Shown: piece by piece, positions 26,946 through 38,900 of the stretch
Layout: each line of letters begins with the position of its first letter
How positions within the stretch are numbered: position 1 is the stretch's first letter
DNA from: Nitzschia sp. DOCU1
Lineage: Eukaryota > Bacillariophyta > Bacillariophyceae > Bacillariales > Bacillariaceae
Assembly (NCBI GenBank): GCA_951394045.1
Contig: OX595998.1
Span: 434,001-498,000, forward strand
Length of the DNA stretch: 64,000 nucleotides
Direction of reading: 5' to 3'
Position numbers and translations under genes: made by a program
The notes under the pieces: generated by a model
What the model was told of the DNA's origin: nothing
What the model saw: only the letters and a program-made list of their open reading frames with translations
Database searches by the model: none

Positions 26946-28433
26946 ATGGCTGCTGCTGTCGCTTTTCGTAATTACCTTGAGGCCACCCTTGGTTTTGATG
27001 GGACCCAGTCTATGGCTGTCACCGACCAAGGTTTTGATGACCCTGAGGAGTTTCGCCAACTGACCAATGATGATGTTGATCGTTTGTGTGTTACCATTTG
27101 TCATCCTGGAGGACAGGTTGGTGGAAACCTCAACCCTGGGGTCCTCATTGGCCAGAACCATGCTTTGTGCTTGAAACAACTTGCCTATTATTTTCGTTAT
27201 TTGTATGCTGTTGATCGCCCTTGGACCGCTGCTGCCGCAACTCGTAACGCTTTGAAAACCTTGTGGCAGTACAAGCTGCAGATTGATGAGGTGATTGCTG
27301 CCGGGAATCCCGACTTCCCCGAAAAGTTCACTACTTCCAAGAAGGCGCGTGAAACTATCGAAAACATGGAAGCGTGGGTCCACTTGTCTTACGGTTTGGA
27401 GAGACTTCCGTTGGCCTACCTTGTTCGTAGCGATGTCAATTTTCCAGACCCCGCAAATGACCCGCTTGGATATGGCCAGCCCTCATTCCACGAGGAGCTC
27501 ATTCGTCGAGCATCTCACAACGGGGCTGTTTATAGAGCCAACAACGAGAAACTGTGGCTCATGGTCCGCCATGTTACTCATGGCACTGAAGTGTGGTCTT
27601 TCGTGAAGGGTAATGCCTCAACCAAGAATGGCCGGGCCACTTACCATGCCATCAAGTCCCAGTATACTGGGGCAAGCCACGTTAATCAAGTGAAATTGGA
27701 AGCTGATCGTGTTATCGCTACAACGTTCTGGAATGGTAAAGCATGCAACTTTACCTGGCAGGGCTTTGTTGCTCGTTTAACTTCTGCCTTCACCAATTTG
27801 GCTGACCATGGTGAGGCTAGGAGTGAAAACTCCAAAGTTTGTACTCTCCTGGATGCTATCATCGATCCGAAGCTCCAGGTTGCAAAAGGATTAATTCCTG
27901 GGGATGATCGTTGCTCCAACGATTATCAGCTTGCCGTTGATTTCTTGGGCGGGCAACTCGCTGCCAATGAATCGTCGGCTTCACGTAACCCCTTGCCTCG
28001 TAATATTTCGTCCATGTCACAGAATGATAATTCAGGCCATGGGGGTGGCCGAGGATACAATGCCTCAGGAAGAGGCAGAAGAGGGAGCAGGAATCAGGGG
28101 AGAGGCCGTGGCGGCGGTCGCCGTCGTGGGGGTCGTGGTCGTCGTGGTCGTGGCGGCGGCGGTCGCTTCTCTGAGTCAGGACACCTGCTGAACAACGGGT
28201 CCTACCCTCCAACTATCTGGGCTACTTTTACCAGGGAGGAACGAGACTATGTGAATGAACAACGTGCCCGTAATCATGAAAGAAATGTTTCTTCTACCCA
28301 ATCTTCCGGTGGAAATTCTTCTACCTCCAATCAAAATGATGCATCAACCACTCCAGCGACGAACAACAACATGGGGGACAACATGACCAGGCGAAATAAC
28401 AGTGGAAATTGGAACAACGGCAGGAGCAACTGA
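26946..28433 (+). CDS. Copia/CoDi Gag protein
   Basis: 495 aa from ATG 26946 (AACATGGCT). The Gag core has F-R-N-Y-L near residue 8 and Y-H-A-I-K-S-Q-Y-T-G-A near 245. A long Gly/Arg tract (about residues 370-410, R-G-G repeats) probably binds nucleic acid, and the tail is Asn/Ser-rich. Gag proteins of diatom Copia (CoDi) elements have this shape. No zinc knuckle was seen. The frame is intact although the rest of the element is broken. Confidence 0.82.
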   Translation: MAAAVAFRNYLEATLGFDGTQSMAVTDQGFDDPEEFRQLTNDDVDRLCVTICHPGGQVGGNLNPGVLIGQNHALCLKQLAYYFRYLYAVDRPWTAAAATRNALKTLWQYKLQIDEVIAAGNPDFPEKFTTSKKARETIENMEAWVHLSYGLERLPLAYLVRSDVNFPDPANDPLGYGQPSFHEELIRRASHNGAVYRANNEKLWLMVRHVTHGTEVWSFVKGNASTKNGRATYHAIKSQYTGASHVNQVKLEADRVIATTFWNGKACNFTWQGFVARLTSAFTNLADHGEARSENSKVCTLLDAIIDPKLQVAKGLIPGDDRCSNDYQLAVDFLGGQLAANESSASRNPLPRNISSMSQNDNSGHGGGRGYNASGRGRRGSRNQGRGRGGGRRRGGRGRRGRGGGGRFSESGHLLNNGSYPPTIWATFTREERDYVNEQRARNHERNVSSTQSSGGNSSTSNQNDASTTPATNNNMGDNMTRRNNSGNWNNGRSN

Positions 28434-28454
28434 CTGGGAAGAAGAGCTGCGTCC

Positions 28455-28916
28455 TTGTGCCGTATTGCTTTGTCGTCTGGAGCTGTGGTTTCGGTGTGGA
28501 GATGTGAGCTCAATTCTCATGCAGATACTTCTTGCGCTTTCTCTGAGAGCAGCTGTTATGTGTTATATGTTTACCAATATGACATTGAAGTGAATGGGTG
28601 TCATGTGTCGATGGGCCCAATTTCAAAGGTTCGCGAGTGCTTGGTCGCTGTTGCGTATGACTGCCCTCTCACCTATCAAACTTTTATTTTGTTGTTTGAC
28701 CACGTCCTGGTCGTTCCGGGTATGAGCTGCCATTTGCTATGCCCGGATCAATTGCGAGAAAATCAGTTGATTGTTAATGATGTTCCATTGTTAAGGATTC
28801 CGCCGGCGCAGCGAAAGCCAACAGACCATTGTATCATTGAGGGGACTGCTGATCTGAGGATTCCCCTGCAGTATGACAAACCCTTTTCGTTCTTTCCATG
28901 CAGAAAGCCAGTTTAA
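28455..28916 (+). pseudogene. Copia protease fragment
   Basis: Contains C-E-L-N-S-H-A-D-T-S-C, matching the S-H-A-D-T protease motif of diatom Copia elements; the usual Asp before S-H is Asn here. Continues with V-P-G-M-S-C-H-L-L-C-P-D-Q-L. It lies one frame off and just after the Gag stop. The downstream Pol is deleted. Confidence 0.75.
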
Positions 28917-29394
28917 TGATGGTCATGTTGAAGCGTACAACGCTAACCAGATCGCGGAAGCGATCTATGCCACAGTCAATGATGAAGGCTATACTGTCAT
29001 GCATGTGAAAGAGTTCGTTGACCACAAGCACGATGGGAGTGCCTTATCGAAAGATGATGCTTGGATTGAGCGTCATGGTCAGAGAATACCCAAAAGAACA
29101 ACAAAGGGATGGAAAGTTTGTGCTGAAATGGTTGATGGATCGACTGAATGGCTCTCGCTGAAGGATGCGAAAGAGGGCTATCCGGTGCAACTGGCGGAGT
29201 ATGCGGTCGCGAATAAACTCGTTGAAGAACCGGTGTCTGCCTGGTGGGTTCCCTATACCCTCCGAAAACGTGATCGGATTTTGAAAGCGGTCAATCGTCG
29301 TGCGATTCGTCGAAATCCGAAAGCACAAAACAATTTGTCCAGCGACGTATGGGCATCTTTCTCTTGTCGCAACGGGAAAGCTCGACACCATTGA
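28873..29394 (+). pseudogene. Copia Pol fragment (region between integrase and reverse transcriptase)
   Basis: 173 aa including H-K-H-D-G-S-A-L-S-K-D-D, W-K-V-C-A-E-M-V-D-G-S-T-E-W and A-W-W-V-P-Y-T-L-R-K-R-D. This looks like the linker just before the Copia reverse transcriptase. It overlaps the end of the protease fragment in another frame, marking the deletion junction. Frameshifted traces continue to about 29590. Confidence 0.65.
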
Positions 29395-29582
29395 AATATC
29401 GTAGCATAAACCTGGAGACAAGTAGTCCCTTCAAGCGATGTGCATGGGCCGAATTTCGTGTCGGTATACATCACACATTTCAACCTTGGATACTTGAGCT
29501 GATAATGGGAGGGCCGAAATAGACGGTCCCCTGAAACCTTGCTCCAGTCTCTGACGGCAAGTTGAGTTGTTCTGTTAAGCGT

Positions 29583-30110
29583 TCATTGCGCCGCTTCGAT
29601 AGAGATTCTCCAACGGCGCGCCAGGGCATCTGCTTTAACCAACGTAGTTTTAGTAGTGGTCTTTACTCCCGATAAAGTAGCTGAAACCTTGTCCCCTAGG
29701 AACGCCAAAAGAGCCTGTTCTTGTATCGTTGACGCAACATTGAAAGCTGACACCAGGCGCTTCATCACCACAGAGTCGAGATTGTGAAAGTTGTTACCGC
29801 CGACCGTTTGTCGTAGGTGTTCTTCCGCATCGTTGCAATGAGGGTCGGACGGTTTCCACTCTAACTCACTCGTCATTGGAACATGGATATTGTTCACCGG
29901 ATCGGTGGCCTCTTCTCTCGAGGGCTTTCTGCATGGAAAGAACGAAAAGGGTTTGTCATACTGCAGGGGAATCCTCAGATCAGCAGTCCCCTCAATGATA
30001 CAATGGTTTGTCGGCTTTCGCTGCGCCGACGGAATCCTTAACAATGGAACATCATTAACAATCAACTGATTTTCTCGCAATTGATCCGGGCATAGCAAAT
30101 GGCAGCTCAA
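29583..30110 (-). pseudogene. Inverted Copia protease-integrase fragment
   Basis: The first about 60 residues repeat the plus-strand protease tail (M-S-C-H-L-L-C-P-D-Q-L), then continue as D-P-V-N-N-I-H-V-P-M, L-R-Q-T-V-G-G and L-A-R-R-W, which resemble the start of the Copia integrase region. It supplies sequence missing from the plus-strand copy, so it comes from the same family in opposite orientation. Confidence 0.65.
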
Positions 30111-30190
30111 ACCCGAACGACCAGGACGTGGTCAAACAACAAAATAAAAGTTTGATAGGTGAGAGGGCAGTCATACGCAACAGCGACTGC

Positions 30191-30685
30191 AGTAGGCACG
30201 ATAATGCCTGAAATGGCGTTACAGGACTAACAGGACTAATGTAGACTAACAGGACTGGCTATAACGCATAGCATCTAACCTAACATACGTACGTACAAAT
30301 ATATACTGCCGACGGACGGACACAGAGGCCACGTGACGTCGTCGAGCATGCCGGATGGCGCGCTTGCGCACAGAAAGTGCGACACACATATATGGTCGGA
30401 GCGAGGCGACGACTATGTCTATCTTGATGCTAGTCTTGACGCTAGGCGTCAGGACCTAGGGTCATGCTATAGATGTTGGAAGGTCATAGGATGCTAGGCG
30501 TCACTAACTAGAGCAGTCATGAAGAAACACAACACTACTAGTTAGGGACGGGCATGTCTTACCTTCTTGACAACTATCTTGTCTACTAAGATATATAGTC
30601 GTGATCACGATCAGATGGGAAGATGGAGTCGATGCAACTGCACTAGGCTAGAAACTGCAGTAGATTGTTTTTGGAAAGCATTCAT
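30191..30685. other. LTR-like or unassigned repeat sequence
   Basis: GACTAACAGGACT units (about 30222-30260), GGACGGACG and CTAGGCGTC motifs give it the look of the Gypsy LTRs in this window, but no end-to-end match was seen. No gene. Confidence 0.35.
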
Positions 30686-31105
30686 GTTAGTCTATGATCG
30701 ATCGAGTCGAACAACGGCGCAACGAACTATTAACTATCACACCGAACGAGCAATCAACTAACACACGGAATGAGCAATTTTTAGGTGCTGAACCCCCACG
30801 AACAATCAACTAACATTAGGGTTGGGTTTGGGTGGGTTGGAACACGGTTACAATCTAGTAGAATCAATGACAACGAGCAATCAACTAACACACGATGCGA
30901 GCAATCAACTAACACACGAAACGAGCAATCAACTAACACACGGAACGAGCAATTTTTAGGTGCTGAACCCCCACGAACAATCAACTAACATTAGGGTTGG
31001 GTTTGGGTTGGCTGGAACACGGTTACTATCTAGTAGAATCAATGACGACGAACAATCAACTAACCCATGAAACGAGCAATCAACTAGCACACGAAACGAG
31101 CAATG
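30686..31105. repeat. 24-bp-period repeat tail at the LINE 3' end
   Basis: GAGCAATCAACTAACACAC-type units recur with a 24-bp period (for example GCAATC at 30901 and 30925, GCAAT at 30949). A longer unit with TTTTTAGGTGCTGAACCCCC and TTAGGGTTGGGTTTGGGT occurs at about 30775-30850 and again at 30952-31015. It lies at the 3' end of the minus-strand LINE, where tail repeats are expected. Confidence 0.7.
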
Positions 31106-31612
31106 GCCCAGCAGCCCGAGCACCCGCCTTACCGCGCCGGTACGATAGAAAACGGAGCGCCAACCAACCCACGCTCCGTTTTCTATCGCTCCCGCGCTAC
31201 ACTTATATGTGCCTTTCGCGATGTCGAGTTGATGCTCTACTTTTCCCGCCCAGTCGTTGTGATTTTTCGCGATTGTCATCCAGTTTTGGAGTTCGTCGCT
31301 CATTCCCAATTCGTGGGTGAGAGTGTGGGCATATCCGTGCCGGACCGTTTGTTGGGGTCTCCCTTTCGGGCGTGGGTTGGGCATCCACGCAGCAAGGATT
31401 TTGCGGGGGTTTCGAGTTTCGGTCATGTTTGCCAGTTTTTCAAGCCATCTTGCTCGCCTGAGCTCCATGTGCTGTGAGAGGGAGTAGCAGCCGAGCTCTT
31501 CCCTGACGTCCGAGTTTCGAATTCGGTTGTCTTTCACATCATAGATGGAGATGCCAAGGGTCGATCTGAGGAATCGGTGGTGGCAAGCTTCGAACTTTCT
31601 TCGGTCAGACAC
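30956..31612 (-). pseudogene. LINE C-terminal region
   Basis: Includes H-H-R-F-L-R-S-T-L-G-I, then H-M-E-L-R-R-A-R-W-L-E-K-L-A-N-M and R-P-Q-Q-T-V-R-H, a pattern common at the C-terminus of LINE proteins. The last about 60 residues run into the repeat tail and are probably not real protein. Confidence 0.6.
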
Positions 31613-31672
31613 TTTGAGTGCCCAGCTTTCGCAGCCGAAGAGGAGAATGTTGAGAACGGTGACTTCATATGC

Positions 31673-33030
31673 TCAGATCCTGAGCTTGTGATCGAGCTCT
31701 GGATCCTTGAGTAATTTGGCCATCACGGCAAAAGCTCCTGTTGCTTTTTGAATTCGTTTTTTAATATCCGTGGAGTCTTCAAGTTTGTCATCGAACGTGC
31801 TTCCCAGATATTTGAATTGGCAGCAGAAGCCGAAGTACTCGTGGTCATTGAGCATGATGTTGTTGGTTTCGTCTGGTTCGGGCTTGTGGTTTGCTGCAGG
31901 GATAAAGAGAACTTCGGTCTTTGAGTTCTCGTTATTTCTTTTGTCTCCGCAGTGGGAAGTGCGTCTGGATTAGTCAAGATACCTTCTCTAAATCCTCTCT
32001 GTTAAGCAGAATAAAGGCGGCATTGTCGACGTAGTAGGAATTAAAAATGGTGAACTTCTTCCCTTGAGTGGTGTGGCGGGTGCCTTTGCTCAGTTGGGGG
32101 TTGGTTCGGCGGTTGATGGATCCATCCGTCTGCCTTCATTCCGTGCCAACGGAAATCTGGTGTTTCGATTCCTTCTTCCTTCCATTTTTTATTCAGGGAC
32201 GCCGTGACAGCATTGATGAGGACGATGAAGAAGATAGGGCCGAGGTTGTTGCCTTGTTTCACCCGGACGGTGATTTTGATTTTCGTCGTTTCCGAACCCA
32301 CTTTCATTTGGTAAGTTACATTCTTATGTAGCTTTTTGATGACTGTGATCATTTCTTCGGACACGCCATAAATTTCTAGTATCCTCCACAACAGTTCTCT
32401 GTTCGCTGAGTCGAATGCTTTGACCAGGTCAACGAACAGGACGTAGGCTGATTGTCCGTGTTCACGAAGTGTCTGTAGGGCTGTTTTGAGCGAGAAGGTT
32501 GCATCGGTGCATCCTTTTCTGAAGAGGCATCCGCATTGTTCGTTGATGCCGAAATCTCCTAGGTGTTTCGTGAGTTGGTAAGTAAGGATGGATGAGACAG
32601 TTTTTGCTACGACGTCTCCCAGCGCTATTCCTCTCCATTTGTTTGGGTTGGATAGGTCTCCTTTCTTTGGTAGGACTCAAAGTTTAATTTCGGTCCATTC
32701 CGGTGGTAAGAAGTCTGGATCGTCCCAGAACTTGCCAATCAGCCGTTGGCGTTCTTCAAAGCCAGCCCCGGTGAGGTTTTTGAATGCTTCGGTCGGGATA
32801 TTATTCGGGCCGGGGGGGGGGGGCCTTTTCCTATTGCATTCGGGCCAGTGCTTCTCGGATCTCATTGTTGGTTGGGGGGTATCCAAGTTTGGATTTTTCT
32901 GGGATTCTTTCCAGTTCGTCGAGGACGGTTGGTTCGTAGCTTGTTGTTTCGGTTTGGTTGTAGAGTGTTTCAAAATGCTCTTTGAAGACTTGAGCATTTT
33001 CGATGTCATTCTTCTTGGCCAGGGTTCCAT
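31673..33030 (-). pseudogene. LINE reverse transcriptase, frameshifted
   Basis: Pieces occur in changing frames: P-G-P-N-N-I-P-T-E-A-F near 32790, F-V-D-L-V-K-A-F-D-S near 32420, V-K-Q-G-N-N-L-G-P near 32250, and Y-Y-V-D-N-A near 32020 where active elements have Y/F-A-D-D. The changed catalytic box and the frame breaks indicate a dead copy. A G run at 32814-32823 is one likely indel site. Confidence 0.75.
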
Positions 33031-33037
33031 CTTTTTT

Positions 33038-33979
33038 TCACATCTTCATCAATGTGGCCGGTTGGTGGTGACCGTAAAGTCCCGCGGCAAGTTCATAAAT
33101 TGCTCGCCATGCGTTTCTTGGGTCTTGTTCCATTCGTTCGGCCTCGTCGAGTCCGATGCGCAGCCATTCTTTCTTGGCTTCTGCTTTTGCTTGGGAGAGT
33201 GCACGTCGAGATTGCTTGTATTGTTCACGTTTTTCGTTGTTGTCCTTGTCCTTGTTGTAGGATTTTTGGGCTGCATTGCGTTGTTCAATCAGCCGTTCCA
33301 GTTTATTGCTGGAATGTTGGAACCATGCCAGTCGTCTACATTTTTCGGTCTCAATGACATTCTTCGCTGCTGTCAGCATGATTTGCGTCAGTTCGGCATA
33401 GTCGTGTTTGGCACTGGGGCTTTCACGGAGTAGTCTGGTGATTTCCAGGTTCCAGTCTTTCCTTTGGTCGCCCTCGGTGATTTCGGTCCAGTTGATTTTG
33501 GGCCTCTTTGGTTTGTTTGGTTCTGTCTCATCGGCGGGTTGTGGAGTTTGGTCCATTGGTTTCTTCGGGATGGACTTGGCGATTCGGATCTTTGCGGTCA
33601 CTGCTAGGTGGTCGCTCATCACGCCAGCTTCATCCCCTGTGCTGCAGTCGATGATCCTTTTTCGGTCTGCTTGTGTGACAAGGATGTGGTCAATTTGTTT
33701 GGGGTTCTCGCCTTTTCCAGCAAATGACCAGGTGTCGTGTGAGGCTTTCTCGAAGAAGGTAGCACAAGAGGTTAAGTTGTTCATCATCATGAAGTTACGT
33801 AGTTTCTCTCCATGTGCATTTCGGTGTGCTTTGCCATAGGGCCCTGTCACTGTGTAGTTTTCTCCTGGTTTGGAGATTCCAATTGAGGCGTTGAAGTCGC
33901 CTCCAATGACGAGGATGCTGTCTGGTGGGCATCTTGCGATTAGCGCTTGTAGTTGGTCAATAGCGGTCAAATCATACAT
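33038..33979 (-). pseudogene. LINE APE-type endonuclease (partial) and linker
   Basis: 313 aa with I-G-G-D-F-N-A-S-I-G near residue 25, I-D-H-I-L-V near 100 and S-D-H-L-A-V near 122, the second half of an APE-type endonuclease. The N-terminal metal-binding Asn/Glu motifs are missing. A lysine/glutamate-rich linker follows, leading to the reverse transcriptase in other frames. Confidence 0.85.
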
Positions 33980-34020
33980 GATTATCTCCGTTTTCGGCGA
34001 GAAAGAAATTCCGTGTAACG

Positions 34021-34537
34021 ATCGACGGCACTATTCGATTACTTAATGATTCACTATTATCAGGATTTTGCTGACGTGGTTTTCCCAACCCGCTGCTGCC
34101 CTCCATACGATTTATCAAATTCGGAGCGCGAATGTGCCGTCCGCCTGGCCGGCGCTCGGTTCCACACCGCGTTTGCTCCAGCTGCGGCAACAAGCTTTGC
34201 AGAGTTGGAGGTCGAACGAGTCGTCTATCTGAATTGCTACCGGTAGCTAGCCGCATCTCCGGCATTTTAGTACATGTATACCGTTTATATATTTGTGACG
34301 TTGCAGAACCAGCAGCAGGACTCCACGATTGGGGCGGGGAACGTCAAGACATGCTCGTGGAGACAGTGTCTATGGGAGTGCTCCAATGTTGTGGTGTACA
34401 CGTTCCTAGAGAGATTTTACCAATGCGATTTGAACAATGACAGGGTTTTGCAGCGTCAATGTGTGGCGCATTGGAAAAGATCAAGTTCCCAAGGTTATTC
34501 ATCAGAGAGCAGATTCTTGGTACATTAGGAATTTTTC
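34021..34537. other. Spacer between LINE and CRAL-TRIO-like gene
   Basis: No recognised gene. Short ORFs on both strands lack family features. It should include the 3' untranslated region of the minus-strand gene ending at 34538. Confidence 0.4.
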
Positions 34538-35618
34538 CTATGCCTCTTGAGCTTTTTCCTCGTTTGCTTCTATTTCTCGGCGCTCCTGAACCCATTTCAG
34601 GTGCATGTCACGGGTGAAAGTCCCTCCTATCGCAGTGGAGACATGTGCAGCAGTCAAACCAAATTCATTCATTGCTTTGATATTTTCTGAGTCGAACCCA
34701 TAGTGATTTCGCAAGTGCAGCCTAATGTGCCGTCCTTGCATCTTTCGAATCGCAGGTTCCACCTGTTGGAATTACAGTATGAGTGTGCGAAGCAGCAATC
34801 GAAAAAAGGAAAAGAGATGCGAGAGAATAAAAACCTACCAACTTCACAGGCGTCTGATGCGAACCGTATGTTGCGTGGTAGCCTTTGAATCTGGGGCACC
34901 AACATTCACGTATGTACAAAAACATTTTCTTGGCTCCCAAACGATCCCCGCACTGAGCTGGATTGTAATCCTTCAAATTAATAATAACAACGTAGCCCGA
35001 CCTTTGATACTCTGGATTGGTGCAAATCACGTGTACCATGTACCACATGACACGCAACCAGCAGTCCCTTTGGTAGTTGTGAGCCTTGGTAGAGTTGGAT
35101 CGATCCAAGAAGATGACGGGCCGGCCGTGGTGGTCATCAGGAACTCGAGCAACATAACCAAGTTCAAGCTGCTCCATATCAACGCCAGACGACCCCATGG
35201 CGCCGTTTGGAGCCAGGGTCATCGGCAGATACGCCCGATCTTCACCAAACAACATCTTGCGTTCCTTCCAATGCATCGCGAGACGACTGGCAGCCCGTTC
35301 AGCATCATAATGTTCTGCCCTCAGGAACATAATGGGGTCGGTTTCTCTTCGAACCAATTCGGGAACCTTTTCAAGGGCCTCGAAATAAGTAGCCGTCAAT
35401 TTTGGGTCCAGATTCTTCAGGCACTGATGAAGCACGTCCAGGCCCTCGGATATCTGTCCAGGTGTTTCGAAGGAATCAAAGTCAAACACCTGGGCACCAT
35501 GAAGCTCGTCTTCAATCAGCTTGTTTTCTTCTGGCGAGAGATTGTCCTTCTCGTCCTGCTCGTCATTTGGGAAGAAGGCCGGAGCGCTGTAGGAGACCGC
35601 CCAACCATTGCCCGGCAT
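34538..35618 (-). CDS. CRAL-TRIO (Sec14-like) domain protein, two exons
   Basis: Exon 1 is 35618-34839 and exon 2 is 34762-34538. The 76-bp intron (34838-34763, GTAGGT...ACAG) joins K-L to V-E-P in phase, giving 334 aa. Residues about 150-300 have G-R-P-V-I-F-L-D-R-S, V-V-I-I-N-L-K-D-Y, I-R-E-C-W-C-P-R-F-K-G and L-R-N-H-Y-G-F, a CRAL-TRIO-like lipid-binding pattern. This suggests a cytosolic lipid-transfer or lipid-sensing protein; no membrane segment is seen. The start is M-P-G-N-G-W. An upstream in-frame extension to 35822 is rich in Ser/His and is less likely to be translated. The C-terminal tail is Glu/Lys-rich and helical. Confidence 0.72.
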
Positions 35619-35912
35619 TTTGTGCTGCAACCCCCTGTGGTGTGCTAACGGATATGCTCCGCTTATGCTGGCGGGCAGTGGGCGGAGAAAGTAAGATCGT
35701 TCCAACTTGTGGGATGCAGGTTGAGGAATGTTTGAGGCAGCAGATGCAACCGTGCGTGCTATGCTATGGTCATACCTAGTAGAGTTTTTTTTCGAGCAGG
35801 TGTAATATTGATGTACCTTCATACCTGGTAGCCTCGCGTCGAAGTGTATAATCCTTTATTGGAGAAAAGACATTTCGTGAGACACCTGCTCCCCCGCAGA
35901 TACGCACCACCA
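35619..35912. other. Upstream region of the CRAL-TRIO-like gene
   Basis: Promoter side of the minus-strand gene, directly abutting the first 1157-bp tandem unit. No other feature seen. Confidence 0.4.
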
Positions 35913-38900
35913 CCGAAAATTTGTAGGGAAAGGGCAGAAAAAAGAGGGAAAAGGGGAAAAAAGAAGGACAAGAAAAAGAAGTTTTGGGTTCCATCGTGGC
36001 AGATTCCATTTGGATCCACGCCTTGAGCCGAGAAAGAACAATGATTTACTTAACGAAGACCAGAAATGATCTAAGCCTGGGCAGCAAAAAGGGGAACCAT
36101 TATTGCCTACAGGGAATCCATTAAATCAAACTGTGACCATTATCCAATGAAATTGCTTAGCTTTTGTCTTATCTCTGACTTACCAAAAGTCTTATCTCCG
36201 AAGCAACGTGCTTTGGAAGAGAAAGAGTCGATACGATACCCATTACATGTCCGTTCCGATATTTGCAAATTCCAAAAATCAAACGACGACTTTTAATGAC
36301 TACGACGACGCCCCCATCACCGGTGCTGCTATCAAATCGGCGGCTGCATATATTCGACACCATTATGACGTCGCCAACATCGCTGGTGCTTCTTTCAAGT
36401 CGTCAGTTATTACTGTCCGTTGTTTCAAACGAGGACGAAAGTGCGGCGCCGGCGCCGACGGTTGCCGATGATGATGCGATGAACGAAAGACGAAAGCGAC
36501 GCCACCATTGCTATCGATTTGGTGACTACATTTATTTCTCACTACTGCACCGCTGCCACTGCTGCTGTGTTCAAATGGCGGTTATTTCTCTACTTGTTCA
36601 CGAAGAACAAAGCGGCGCCAAATCCTCATCAAAAACTTCTTGTTGTTCTGCCCGCCGTCATCTGCTGAGAGCATTCGTAGTATCGCTCCATAAATCTGTG
36701 ATGTAGTATCAAGAATAGTATCCGGATGATAATAGTAATAGTAGTATTGGTAGTATCTCAAGTAGTACTACTATTACTATCAGTGTCAAAAGCATTCGTC
36801 GTCGCACCCATCAAAATGTTGCAAGGGTCGTTTTTGGAAGAGGGAATCTCAGATGCTGCGAGTGGCAGCTTGAGCATTGATGCAGACCGTCAGACAAGCC
36901 GACAGCAACTTTTGCAAAGACGCGAGTAAGACAGAGTGGGTACGGGTTTCGTTACCATTAAGCCCATAGTGGAATGAAGTGCGTTAAGTAAATAAGACAT
37001 GTCTTACTGGTGTCTTCTTAGAGAAATGATTGGCTACGGTTGATGCCCAGAGAATCCACATCCCTCAATCCGAAAATTTGTAGGGAAAGGGCAGAAAAAA
37101 GAGGGAAAAGGGGAAAAAAGAAGGACAAGAAAAAGAAGTTTTGGGTTCCATCGTGGCAGATTCCATTTGGATCCACGCCTTGAGCCGAGAAAGAACAATG
37201 ATTTACTTAACGAAGACCAGAAATGATCTAAGCCTGGGCAGCAAAAAGGGGAACCATTATTGCCTACAGGGAATCCATTAAATCAAACTGTGACCATTAT
37301 CCAATGAAATTGCTTAGCTTTTGTCTTATCTCTGACTTACCAAAAGTCTTATCTCCGAAGCAACGTGCTTTGGAAGAGAAAGAGTCGATACGATACCCAT
37401 TACATGTCCGTTCCGATATTTGCAAATTCCAAAAATCAAACGACGACTTTTAATGACTACGACGACGCCCCCATCACCGGTGCTGCTATCAAATCGGCGG
37501 CTGCATATATTCGACACCATTATGACGTCGCCAACATCGCTGGTGCTTCTTTCAAGTCGTCAGTTATTACTGTCCGTTGTTTCAAACGAGGACGAAAGTG
37601 CGGCGCCGGCGCCGACGGTTGCCGATGATGATGCGATGAACGAAAGACGAAAGCGACGCCACCATTGCTATCGATTTGGTGACTACATTTATTTCTCACT
37701 ACTGCACCGCTGCCACTGCTGCTGTGTTCAAATGGCGGTTATTTCTCTACTTGTTCACGAAGAACAAAGCGGCGCCAAATCCTCATCAAAAACTTCTTGT
37801 TGTTCTGCCCGCCGTCATCTGCTGAGAGCATTCGTAGTATCGCTCCATAAATCTGTGATGTAGTATCAAGAATAGTATCCGGATGATAATAGTAATAGTA
37901 GTATTGGTAGTATCTCAAGTAGTACTACTATTACTATCAGTGTCAAAAGCATTCGTCGTCGCACCCATCAAAATGTTGCAAGGGTCGTTTTTGGAAGAGG
38001 GAATCTCAGATGCTGCGAGTGGCAGCTTGAGCATTGATGCAGACCGTCAGACAAGCCGACAGCAACTTTTGCAAAGACGCGAGTAAGACAGAGTGGGTAC
38101 GGGTTTCGTTACCATTAAGCCCATAGTGGAATGAAGTGCGTTAAGTAAATAAGACATGTCTTACTGGTGTCTTCTTAGAGAAATGATTGGCTACGGTTGA
38201 TGCCCAGAGAATCCACATCCCTCAATCCGAAAATTTGTAGGGAAAGGGCAGAAAAAAGAGGGAAAAGGGGAAAAAAGAAGGACAAGAAAAAGAAGTTTTG
38301 GGTTCCATCGTGGCAGATTCCATTTGGATCCACGCCTTGAGCCGAGAAAGAACAATGATTTACTTAACGAAGACCAGAAATGATCTAAGCCTGGGCAGCA
38401 AAAAGGGGAACCATTATTGCCTACAGGGAATCCATTAAATCAAACTGTGACCATTATCCAATGAAATTGCTTAGCTTTTGTCTTATCTCTGACTTACCAA
38501 AAGTCTTATCTCCGAAGCAACGTGCTTTGGAAGAGAAAGACTCGATACGATACCCATTACATGTCCGTTCCGATATTTGCAAATTCCAAAAATCAAACGA
38601 CGACTTTTAATGACTACGACGACGCCCCCATCACCGGTGCTGCTATCAAATCGGCGGCTGCATATATTCGACACCATTATGACGTCGCCAACATCGCTGG
38701 TGCTTCTTTCAAGTCGTCAGTTATTACTGTCCGTTGTTTCAAACGAGGACGAAAGTGCGGCGCCGGCGCCGACGGTTGCCGATGATGATGCGATGAACGA
38801 AAGACGAAAGCGACGCCACCATTGCTATCGATTTGGTGACTACATTTATTTCTCACTACTGCACCGCTGCCACTGCTGCTGTGTTCAAATGGCGGTTATT

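Larger units (their letters stand above)
26759..30190 (+). mobile_element. Copia/CoDi-type LTR retrotransposon, rearranged
   Basis: From the interrupted LTR (starting 16659) through Gag (26946-28433), a protease fragment, and a piece of late integrase or linker (28873-29394). Reverse transcriptase and RNase H are missing. A 270-bp segment around the protease (28640-28912) recurs inverted at about 29930-30188, so an internal deletion and an inverted duplication have occurred. No 3' LTR was recognised. Confidence 0.75.
31106..34020 (-). mobile_element. 5'-truncated non-LTR retrotransposon (LINE) with APE-type endonuclease
   Basis: Minus-strand blocks give endonuclease, reverse transcriptase and a typical C-terminal region, broken by several frame changes. 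The endonuclease lacks its first part, so the element is 5'-truncated near 34 kb, as is common for LINE insertions. The 3' end carries the 24-bp-period repeats. Confidence 0.85.

Noticed and set aside
36263..36706. 147-codon ORF repeated in each 1157-bp unit as a conserved gene family
   Set aside because: The ORF is repeated only because the DNA is duplicated almost without change. Ser/Arg-rich low complexity gives no sign of selection.
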